In this document: one piece after another, positions 55,389 to 64,000 of the stretch
How positions within the stretch are numbered: position 1 is the first letter of the stretch
Layout: every line of letters begins with the position of its first letter
Assembly: GCF_028476545.1 (NCBI RefSeq)
Contig: NW_026731616.1
Location: 525,001-589,000 of the forward strand
DNA length: 64,000 bases
Origin: Physella acuta
Lineage: Eukaryota > Mollusca > Gastropoda > Physidae
Direction of reading: 5' to 3'
Program-made: the position numbers and the translations under genes
The notes under the pieces: generated by a model
The model's input: the letters and a program-made list of their open reading frames with translations, nothing else
The model's database searches: none
What the model was told of the DNA's origin: nothing

Positions 55389-55560
55389 GAATCCACCCCG
55401 CTAAAATCATCCCCCGACTCTCGTTAGGGAGAGTAACCACGGCTGGACATAGCACCAAGATATCGTCCTATATGTCGAGGACACAGAAACAGGTCAACTC
55501 TACTTCATTTGCCATATGGACATCTTGGTCTAGTGTCGAAATGCAATACATTAGTGACAT

Positions 55561-55960
55561 ATATAGGCTTGTAACCTTGCTAATTTGGTTTGAAAATACA
55601 TAGGTTAACATGATGACAATAATTTATCATTTATATTAATTTTGCAATATCGTTAAAATACTACATTTATCATAATGAATGAACGGGGGTTGTTGGATAA
55701 GTTGGATTAGCTTAAATGAATATACGTTTTGTAAATAAAGCTTACTTGCAGTTAACAATTGTTTCTACCATACTCACGATTTATTTCTGAATCCCTAGTA
55801 GTTAAAGAACACCTTAGTTTAGCCATTTTATTTTCTCCATTTCATTGCTATATACAATTCATGATCATGCTTTTGAAGCTGTGTAAAACTACCAAATACA
55901 TTATTGTTACTATTTTAAATGTTTAATATAAATAATTGATTTTTTTTAAATGTGGGAGGA

Positions 55961-56022
<62 letters not shown>

Positions 56023-56789
56023 AAAGTGAAGAGTATTTTATATATGTCTCATTTTAATCAACATAACTATTCTGGTTGCTCAACATTCGTACCATTTTAA
56101 TTTTCTGTAATCCCAAATTAATTTCAGCTCTGCTTACCCCCCCCCCCCCTACCCCCCTCACCCCCCTCCCTTAGCCCACCACGCCGATGAAAAAAATCCT
56201 TTGAATCATAATTTAATTACACATTTGCATTTTCAGGTTTTTTAAAGATGTAATTAGACTTTTTGTAACAACAATTTCTTACTAACTGACGTTTGTGATA
56301 TGTAGAGGGAAATAGTATCAATAAACTTCATATAGGATTATATGTAATATTAACACAATTTCTTCGCATACTTAGAAACACAAAGTATATGTAACGGTAT
56401 AGGTTGCGTATGGTCATCATAATGCCGAATTAAAGTAGTAATTTTTATTTTATAAAAGTTATTTCTTCATGCCTACGGTAGGCCTACACTGCGAAGCTTC
56501 TGTTAAAGTATTTGTTATATAAAATGGAATCTAAAGATACACGTATACACATAACATATATTCAATCCTTAAGTTTATTTTTCTATCGACATAGATTTAA
56601 GTTACACGCATTTTCTCCCATTAAAAAAAGATACTATTTTAGACCCAATTGCTACTAACACTGCCTGATGAGCAAAACATACGAATATATTAAATATTCA
56701 CCTGGATAATGTTAATAACATATTATAATAATATTTTTAAATATAATTTTTTTTTTATAATTAGTGTAGTGATATTGAGTGCCCATACC
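55561..56789. other. AT-rich stretch with one (TA)n tract and a C-run
   Basis: (TA)n at 55,964-56,019 and poly-C at 56,137-56,170. CGTATGGTCATCATAATGCC to TTTTATTTTATAAAAGTT resembles about 33,885-33,940. No gene was found. Confidence 0.55.
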
Positions 56790-57349
56790 TGCCAAAGCAT
56801 GTGCCCTTTGTGATTGCTCACTCAAATGCTTCAATCGTGATCGATCCTGACATTAATACCTACAATCCTAGCTGTTACTAAATTTAATACCCGATGTAGG
56901 CCTATGTCCTATGTATGAGTTTACTTCGCAAGTTAACGGTCAGTCTAAGTTGAAGGCAGTATACAAAACGTAGAATTAGACAACGAATTATCTCCCGTTT
57001 AATAATAAAAAAGGAATATTTGATTCAAGGGATATAACTCATAAACGATATGCTAGCACAATCTATCAGAATTAAAATGAATAAAAATACACAATACAAC
57101 CCAATACAATCCATTTAACATTATGAATATAGTTAAATAAAATATGCAATATGCCGTTTTGTAAAAAAAAAAAAGTTCTATAACGACTAAATAGAGTAAC
57201 CTGATTGAAAGAATATAGACATTAGCTTAAGTATAACATTCATTCAGACATTTCATATTTCTAACAATTAACCTGACCGGTTAATTTTAGAATTTCCTTT
57301 AAATTTCTGGATCCCAAATAATAACGGGACTAAACAAATAATGTCTGTC
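56790..57349 (+). repeat. Composite repeat family W
   Basis: GTGATCGATCCTGACATTAA, CGATGTAGGCCTATGTCC, AACGAATTATCTCCCGTTTA, GATTCAAGGGATATAACTCA and TTTCTGGATCCCAAATAATA. It ends where an unrelated repeat begins. Confidence 0.8.
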
Positions 57350-58600
57350 CATCCGTCACATAAAGACACATTGCTCGTTATGGTTACTCTTCATAACGAG
57401 TAGATATATCACCATTTACTAAAGGCTTCTGAAATATTTTCAAATCTAAACAATAATAACAGTGGGGTTGCACCTACTTATTTTAATCCCGTGAAGGAGC
57501 TGTTGAGAGGAGCTGTTGATGTTAGGGCACGAGCAGCTTATTGTAAAGCAATGGCGACAACCTTCTCAGGAACAACAGTGACCTTAAACCAGAGGCGTAG
57601 CGACCCTTTCCGGCGCTCGGGGACAAACGTTCGATTTGCAATCCCTCCCCCCTCAAACTTTTGATTTGCACCCCTCCCCCCCCCCCTCCTCAGACTTTCA
57701 ATTTGTTTTTCCAACCCCAAGGTCGGCGCCCGGGGACATATGTTCATCCCCTCTCGCTACGCTTCTGCCTTAAACCATTTTATGGATGCCTGGCCAGAGC
57801 AACGACAGCTAACACCAGCACACAAAAGGAAAACGCCTCCAATCCCAAATAACACACAACCACAGACTACTATGGAAACCGAAACACCAGGAAAAATAAA
57901 GACAGTCCTGACACTCAACAAAAAAAGAAAAACGAAATTGAACACAACATTAGACATCACTGTAACAACTCCACCAAACACATCCCAGCAATAACAAAGA
58001 TCTACCATCGCATAGACCCAAGCCCCTACACCTTTAACTCATAGAAAATTATTTTACACTTGTTGGTGTGTGCGGTGCTATATAGCTAGACCTAAGTTGA
58101 AAATGTAAATCTACAATTATTTTAGCATTGCTAGTTTGTGGGGTGCTTTCCATTTTGAGCTAAAACTATGTAGGTCTAAAATACTGCTTCTACAGTTTTA
58201 TACTGTCAGCGAGAGTACAACACATACACAAACATCCCACACAGAAACCACCAAATGGCCAGACTGTAATAATTTGATCAAGAGATGACAGGCAATCAAA
58301 CACCACATTGTGAAACAATCAGACAATTCTGATTATACATCACAAAAATATACACATCAAAATATATATAGAATAACACGTCAATGAACGGCACATTGAC
58401 ATTTTTTGTTACTAACAACTACCTCTGTTACAATTAAATCTTATACATTCTTAACCTAGACAAAACAATATATTATATTAGTATAAGCAGAAGACAGAAC
58501 ATCAGCAGACAAACATCTACCAGAAACTGATTCAAGTAATCCCATCATTCACATACTTTCAATTATTTGTTTCCTACTTCTATTAAATCAAAATATATTT
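57350..58600 (+). repeat. Unclassified repeat with coding-like 5' part
   Basis: It starts near TGTCTGTCCATCCGTCACAT. Sequence at about 57,420-57,580 and 57,776-57,994 is open, with codon-like composition (peptides AYCKAMATTFSGTTVTLN and HFMDAWPEQRQLTPAHKRK on either side of a MITE). The 3' part aligns with reversed 46,010-46,745. An extra stretch of about 130 bp (58,055-58,185) is absent from the other copy. The family is not recognised. Confidence 0.65.
57590..57767. mobile_element. hAT MITE, GTGGCGTAGC family, 178 bp
   Basis: The ends are CAGAGGCGTAGCGACC and TCTCGCTACGCTTCTG, with the exact duplication CCTTAAAC (57,582-57,589 and 57,768-57,775). C-runs and CAAACTTTTGATTTGCA lie inside. 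It lies within the coding-like part of the unclassified repeat. Confidence 0.96.
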
Positions 58601-58652
58601 TTTTAAATGTACTGAAATAGAATGATTAGCATCTATTAATACCTAATAAAAT

Positions 58653-58800
58653 CAGGGGTCGGCAACTTGAGGCTCGCGAGCAGCGTGCGGCTTTTTAATG
58701 TCAAGATGCGGCTCTTCATCTCCATGCACAAATATTAATAGTTATATTATTTCATTTTCATAACTCATAAAAATATTGTACTGCAACACTCAATATTAAA
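58653..58800 (+). mobile_element. hAT left end, CAGGGGTCGGCAACC family, truncated
   Basis: CAGGGGTCGGCAACTTGAGG, TGTCAAGATGCGGCTCTTCA and AATAGTTATATTATTTCATT. No right terminal repeat was found. Confidence 0.78.
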
Positions 58801-59004
58801 GAAATAATAATAAACATAATTAATAAACACTCGCTATTCTATTACATTGTTTAGTTACTCCCTATTTCAAGGTACTTCCTACTAAGTTGTCTATCCCTAA
58901 TTGAAACCCATACATGAAAACATCCGTCACATTTCTTACACTGATGCATTTTTGTAGACTACCACTTCGATATCACATCACATATATCTAGACTACTACT
59001 ATCA
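58801..59004. other. No recognised feature
   Basis: AT-rich spacer. Confidence 0.3.
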
Positions 59005-59283
59005 TATGACATCGAATTTATAAAGTACAAATAATACTCCGCATATTATACACATATTGTTTGGCGTTCAATTGGTGTGCAATTCTTTTTTTTCTCCGAG
59101 ATTCTATTCTATTTTAAAAAGTTTAAGTAATTAAAAATGGATTAAAAGTATTGTCTAAATCCCGAGTTGCCATCCCCCATTGTTTTATACCAGAATATTT
59201 GAGAACGGTTAGGGGAGATCACTCCCGTTTTATTTATTGCAAGATTACAATACTTCCTCTATACTTCGTATAGGAGAAAGTAA
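59005..59283 (+). mobile_element. 3' part of the TACTTTCTCGTATATACGAA element, with inverted tail
   Basis: GGCGTTCAATTGGTGTGCAA, CCCGAGTTGCCATCCCC and GGGGAGATCACTCCCGTTTT match the right half of 5997-6766. It then continues into TTACAATACTTCCTCTATAC and TTCGTATAGGAGAAAGTA, which is the family head inverted, so this copy shows a right terminal repeat the other two lack. Confidence 0.78.
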
Positions 59284-59545
59284 ATAGCGCATGGAAAGGG
59301 AAATAACTTATTTTTTTTTTAAATACACAAACTATGCAAATACAATGTTTATTTGGAGTTTATTTAAATTATTGATTAATTTTGTAAAAGAAACAGTTTG
59401 TTTTACTTGAAATATTGACAAAATGTTATTACTTATTAAAATTCAATAATTTTTATTATCTCTATTATAAACATAAAGGCAATAACAATGCATATTATTA
59501 ATTGCTATAAATAAGATCACTAACATTTCACTATGTTTGGAGTCT
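59284..59545. other. AT-rich spacer
   Basis: Nothing recognised. Confidence 0.3.
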
Positions 59546-59553
59546 GTCACATC

Positions 59554-61990
59554 CAATGTTCCCTCTAAGGACCAAGAGTGTGTGTGCAAAAAATATGTTG
59601 TGTGCGCGGTGCTAAAAATGACTTGGGCAACTTTTTATGTATGTTTAGGCTTGCAATTAAGCAATGTAATGAAGGCATGCATTTTGATAAATTAATAGTA
59701 TAATGTGTGTGACTTATGAAACGTATGCAATTAAATGGAGATACGAATACCATCAAAATAAATAAAAAAACTAATAAAAACTTTCAGAGTTATACTTAGA
59801 CAACAAGTTATATGGTCGACTTACTATGTTAAAGTAAGACAGTCATATGGTAATAATGCTAATACCATAACGGTAATGCAAACACAATAGTTTAACATAT
59901 GCAAGATTTAATAAGCTGACTTAAAAACAAATATTGGCTAACCTTTCAGGAGCATTTATTGCAATTTCTCGCGTCTAACCTGGCATTGCTTTCACACCTT
60001 ATATGCTTTGTTTAAATCCACATCCTCTCCAGCATTTAGATATAATTTAGTTTGCATTAGACTCTCCAAATGTGTGGCTTCAAGTCTATTTCGTGCTTGC
60101 ACTTTTATTATGTTAATAAGGCTAAAACCTTGTTCGTAATCAGCACTGTATGCTTGCAAGGTACAAAAATGTTACTTAACTTTGCCAGTGAGCTAAATTT
60201 TGTTCTTTGTTTTGACAAATCTTGCATATTCAGACATATAATTTACAGAAACAGATTTGAGTTTTTCACTTTATCGAAATTTGAAGTCATTGTATTGGAT
60301 GGTAATTAACTGATCATTTATTGTACGTAACCCGTCTTTGTACTTTACGCAAGTTCTTTGATATCTTTGACGCCGAACTCAAATGCACATTTTTCAAAAC
60401 CTGTAGCATAAAAAAAGATGACCAAAACTGCAGTTCATCTCCTGGAGACCTAATATATAAATGGTCGCAGACTGATTGTATGTACTATGTGGTTTGCCTT
60501 GTGTCGATTCTTTCGTTTAACTCACACTTTTCTTGGCTTTAATGTTCAGTGTAGTGCTGTGTTACGGCTGTCTCCAGAGCTAAGGCATCACTTACAGTAA
60601 GCTGAGTTATTCCACTAAATACGGTTTTGTAGAATACAGAATTGACTGGACCAAATTTAAAATAAAGAATTAGCATTTTATGTACTGTTATGCCATCAAC
60701 TATAAGCGTGTGGAATGATGCTGCTCGAAGTTCTGTCAGTATGTTCTTTACAACAACTTCGTTGATTACTTGAACAAACTCAAAGGCGTATTTCTTACTT
60801 CGCCAACTGTCTGGTATTGAAACATACTTCCCCATGTGGTTATGAATCAGTTGTACCGACAGCATCGAGGCGTTCATCCTAATGGCGTGAAGAACATTAT
60901 CCGTTAGGATTCGAACTTGATCCTCGTTTGAACGCTGGCGCTCATTTTGTTCAATTCGTTCTCCTCGCTCAGTGTAAGTTTCAACCAGCAGACGTTTAAG
61001 GTCAGTTCCATGTGAGCTGTTGTACGAAATCGCAACATTTCCTACGTAAACGAGAGACAATAGTTGACGTTTACAGTAGTCAAGCGCCCATGATTCCCAG
61101 AGCTTTCATGTGACCAATTCGTTGTTTATGTTGTTTTTGTTACAAGTAGTAGCAGCACAGAACTTACACTTCAGTCCAATCTCATGTGAATATTCGTAGA
61201 TGCTTTCTAATTCAACCGAAACATTATTTGATATGGCGTATCGGTTGTTACTATAACTTTGAGCCATTCCAGTTTAAACGAATCTATCGCTTTTTTTGTG
61301 CCACGTTGTTGTACTGCTTGTTACACACATTTTTCTTTTTAACATTTTCAAATAGCACACAGTAGTGGACATTTATTCCTGATTTACCTAACCAGTCTGT
61401 GAATACTGAAACAGTTCGATCCAGGTGCACGTAATAATCCCAAGAATTGGATATATAGTATATAAATCCTTAAACCAAACAGAAAAAAAAAACATCCACC
61501 TTTAGTAAAGTAGATTTTACATCTGACTTGGGTAAACAGTCTTAGTATCAGGAGGTGGGTGGGGGTTGGGAGATGGGGGAGGGCAGTGACAATAGAAAAT
61601 AAAACCTTGCATGGTCAGCTACTAGCTACAATCCCTTTCCGGTATTAGGTGTCAGTAAACCATTAAATCAAGCAGAGGGAGGGTCACCCAGACATCACAT
61701 CGGTACCCGCCCCGCTCAGTTTAGAGTGAAGTCATTAACTGGACCTGTGGTATGACAACCAAGGTCACCCCCTCCCCCAAGTCAATGATGCCCCAAAACA
61801 CAAAGACTGTTCGTTTAACAAAACAGGCAATAAAAAATGTCGCTTAATTCAAACCTCTGGCCACATTTTTTCTTGTGAATCAGGCTAGCCCGACGTTCTG
61901 ATAATCTGTGCGCGGGGTCAGAAAATGTCTGCGCGGCACATTTGAAAGTACTGCGCGGCCGCGCAGCCGCGCAGCTTAGAGGGAACACTG
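59554..61990 (-). mobile_element. hAT transposon, 2.44 kb, complete ends
   Basis: The ends are CAATGTTCCCTCTAAGG and CTTAGAGGGAACACTG, with the exact 8-bp duplication GTCACATC (59,546-59,553 and 61,991-61,998). The right end carries CGCGGCCGCGCAGCCGCGCA next to the terminal repeat and the left has a decayed TGTGCGCGGTG, a subterminal arrangement like other CAGTGTTCCCTCTAAG hAT elements. It encloses a broken transposase on the minus strand and is inactive. Confidence 0.95.
59956..61330 (-). pseudogene. hAT transposase, ZMYM6/KIAA1586-like, decayed
   Basis: hAT transposases cut and paste elements using an RNase H-like DDE core and a C-terminal dimerisation region. N-terminal traces (IDSFKLEWLKVI) lie near 61,250-61,310. 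The longest open stretch, 60,539-61,060, has 173 codons with AIRMNASMLSVQLIHNHMGK, AASFHTLIVDGITVHKMLIL and VFYKTVFSGITQLTVSDALA. In relatives the VDE motif is VDESTD or VDEITV; here it reads VDGITV, so the first catalytic acidic neighbourhood is altered. After the stop, the middle of the protein is missing. The C-terminus resumes at about 59,956-60,160 (SADYEQGFSLINIIKVQARN, then LNKAYKV) with one internal TGA. It cannot make an active enzyme. Confidence 0.88.
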
Positions 61991-62036
61991 GTCACATCTA
62001 TAATAATAGTTTCGCTATCTGTCTATCTATCTATCT

Positions 62037-62227
62037 CAGGGGTCGGCAACCTGCGGCTCTTTTGATATCAAGATGCGGCTCTCCAGCTCTTTGAACAAAT
62101 ACTAATAATCTTAATAAAAAAATAAAATATCTAAAATAAAAAAAAATGTTAGTGGCTCTTTAAAACCAGAGAAATTTTGAAAATTGTAACTTTTGGCTCT
62201 TCCGCTTCAAAAGGTTGCCGACCCCTG
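62037..62227. mobile_element. hAT MITE, CAGGGGTCGGCAACC family, 191 bp, in (TATC)n
   Basis: The ends are CAGGGGTCGGCAACCTGC and AGGTTGCCGACCCCTG, flanked by ATCTATCT (62,029-62,036 and 62,228-62,235) within a TATC microsatellite. The interior is nearly that of 51,370-51,558. Confidence 0.95.
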
Positions 62228-62243
62228 ATCTATCTATCTATCT

Positions 62244-64000
62244 CAGGGGTCGGCAACCTTTTGGGACTGAAGAGCCAAAAGTCATAATTTTCCTAATTTT
62301 CCAGGTTTTAAAGAGCCGCCTTACTTTTATTACAATGTTATGGTATTTGATTAAATAATGTTAGGTATATGCATTTGATTTTTTATTTAAAATAAAGCAA
62401 TGGCTTTAAATGCGAAACAATCTTTATTCTTATAAGTACATACAAAACAAAGTATTTTAGCTAGCTGTGCTAGAATAATATAATTAGTAATCAAAGAATG
62501 TAACTGTAATTTTAGAATAATATTTTACAATAATTACATCAATGGGAGCATTGGACTTGGATGACTTTTGAAAGTTTGGTTAAATCTGGCTCATAACTTG
62601 TTGTTTTCAGTTTCAAGCACGCCTCCAGATTTGTATTTGTAAGTTGGCTTCTTACTTTACTTTTGATAATATTCATGCAAGAGAACGCTTGCTCTCACGA
62701 ATATGTGGACCCAAAGATCGTCAGCACTCCAAATGCCAACTTCTTTACCTCACTGAAAGATTCTGGTAGACTATTCCATGCTTCAAATATCAGTGTCTCA
62801 ATTCGCGGCATTTCTTTAAGAGATGGCCACTTGTGCAGCTTAACATTCCCACTTTTCTGGACCTCCAACTCTTCCAACTTGCTCTTGAGTTCTGTAAACG
62901 AATCACTCCACAAATGTTTGGTTTTCAAATCTAGCAGTTGCATTTGAAGCAAACCAGCATCAATTTTAAATGGTTCAATGTTGATCTCATTTGTATTTGT
63001 GTTGAGAGGATATACAATGAAAGCCAGTGTACTTGCGCTCGTTTTGAATTGCTCAAATCTCTCAGTGAATCCATCCTTCATTTTGCTTATGGTAACGCTG
63101 AAGTATTTGGTGTCAATAGTTGCATTATTTTCATCACGATATTGCTTACTATTTTCGAAATAAAGTAATTTGCCGCTCTCCATATCTTCGACAAAGAGAA
63201 CTAATTTTTTTTCGAAACAAATCACTTCTTCAAGCAAAGCATATGCGGGGTTTCCCTTCCATTGGAGTTTTACATTTAGCTCGTTTAGTTTCTTTGTGAT
63301 ATCCACCATGAAGTAAATTTTTTGCAGCCATTTGTCTTCTTTTAATTCTGGATGGACAATGCCTTTTTCATTCAAGAATGTTTCTATTTCACTCAAACAA
63401 GAAGCAAAACGTTCCAATACGTTACCCCTGGAAAGCCAACGCACTTTATTGTACATAAGTAGGTCAGAATACTGGCTTTCTAATTCTTCAAGAAACTCCT
63501 TAAACTTGCGATGGTAGAGAGCTTTAGCCAAAATGCTGTTACTGATCTTAATAACCAAGTCCATGACGTCAACCATTTCTGTCGGAAATGTTTGGGCACA
63601 AAGCGCCTCTTAATTAATAATACAGTGAAACGTTAAAATTTCGTGGTTTATTTTCTGCCGAAGAAATGTTGTAACACCTTTATGTATTCCTGTCATACTA
63701 CTGGCTCCGTCAGTTGCTATGGAAACTATTTTATTTATATCGATTTCATAGTCTTCCAGGCAGTTTTGCACAGCATCTGCTATGTCTTCTCCACGAGTTT
63801 GCCCTGAGAGCGGCAGCAAACCTAGCAGTTCTTCTTTAGGACCTTGGGACGAAATATACCTGGCGAATAGCGTAACTTGTGCCGTGTCTCTTATGTCGCA
63901 AGACTCATCCATAGCAAGTGATATAGCAGAAGCCGACTGAATGTCTTCCACTTGCATGTGTGTTATATTTGAAGACATTTTAGAAGTTCTATCTTGTACT
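62244..64000 (-). mobile_element. hAT transposon with transposase, runs off the right edge
   Basis: It begins at CAGGGGTCGGCAACCTTTT, preceded by ATCTATCT (62,236-62,243). The first about 100 bp resemble the short MITEs of the same family (AAGAGCCAAAAGTCATAATT, TTTTAAAGAGCCGCC), so this is a candidate source or relative of the family. The transposase reads leftwards and its 5' part and the far terminal repeat lie beyond the window. Confidence 0.93.
62539..64000 (-). pseudogene. hAT transposase, EPM2AIP1/GTF2IRD2-like, nearly intact, partial
   Basis: A single reading frame runs from the right edge to TGA at 62,539-62,541, broken only by TAA at 63,610-63,612 (relatives have Gln in HCIIHQ) and TGA at 62,695-62,697 (relatives usually have Cys before the conserved E). 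Motifs in order: [15 protein letters not shown] (first catalytic Asp), [18 protein letters not shown] (second Asp), [61 protein letters not shown], then EQAFSCMNIIKSKVRSQLTN with the catalytic Glu and the C-terminal dimerisation segment. The N-terminal zinc finger lies outside the window. With two stop codons in about 490 codons it is young but probably not functional, unless they are sequencing errors. Confidence 0.92.

Larger units (their letters stand above)
54490..55560 (+). repeat. Composite repeat family W with two internal expansions
   Basis: TTAAGACTTGCAATCCTAGT, the 31-bp array, TCAAGGGAAATAATTATGCA, ATTTCTGGATCCTTAATAAA, TGTGACGGCGTTTAACCGAC with GCTCGAATCTCGGGTC, the 26-bp array, GCTGGACATAGCACC and AACAGGTCAACTCTACTTCA. 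Confidence 0.85.

Overview
This window is repeat-rich, AT-rich animal nuclear DNA with no intact host protein-coding gene. The organism is probably a mollusc, and a heterobranch gastropod is my best guess. The grounds are long (TA)n tracts, CTAGAT hexamer arrays, dense hAT MITEs, and tRNA-like SINE heads embedded in long dispersed repeats. The only host-gene homology is a decayed intronless copy of a Polycomb RING-finger (PCGF1-like) gene. The species is an inference, not a reading.

Most of the sequence is two composite repeat families, named here for convenience. Family W has these modules in order: a module around CGATCGATCCTTACATTAAA; a GGGAGATAAC box; about 300 bp of AT-rich DNA; a GGATCCCTAATAATGGGACA box; a tRNA-like head (GACGGCGTTAACCC with a B-box-like GTTCGAATCCCGGGTC); a SINE-like body (ACAGGTTAACTCTACTTCAT); and a tail ending near GACATCCGGTATGT. 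Parts of W recur at about 2.6-3.5, 7.3-9.1, 13.9-15.9, 20.6-22.0, 30.7-32.1, 36.5-39.0, 42.2-42.6, 43.5-45.1, 50.8-52.5, 54.5-55.6 and 56.8-57.3 kb. Family X (TTATCTCCCAT, AAGGGATGTAACTT, GGCTCCCCTAA) lies at 11.5-12.6, 22.0-24.5, 32.1-33.5, 35.5-36.1, 40.4-42.2 and 48.1-48.7 kb. A roughly 2.9-kb block at 19.6-22.5 kb is repeated in direct orientation at 29.8-32.7 kb.

Mobile DNA is nested in these repeats. There are at least five hAT MITE families, many with readable 8-bp target duplications. hAT transposase remnants lie at 59.6-62.0 kb (complete ends) and from 62.2 kb to the right edge. Decayed hAT 3' ends occur at 19.8 and 30.0 kb. A 5'-truncated RTE-like LINE is at 9.8-10.8 kb, and piggyBac-like fragments are at 13.6 and 42.6-43.3 kb. 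Three foldback-type elements have long inverted arms built from short repeated phrases (17.7-18.9, 28.2/39.0-39.5 and 43.9-44.9 kb). A 3.04-kb element with perfect 30-bp inverted ends sits between two (TA)n tracts (25.1-28.1 kb).

No retroviral, LTR or Polinton gene was recognised. All repeat boundaries come from reading by eye. Those with target duplications are exact; the others are approximate.
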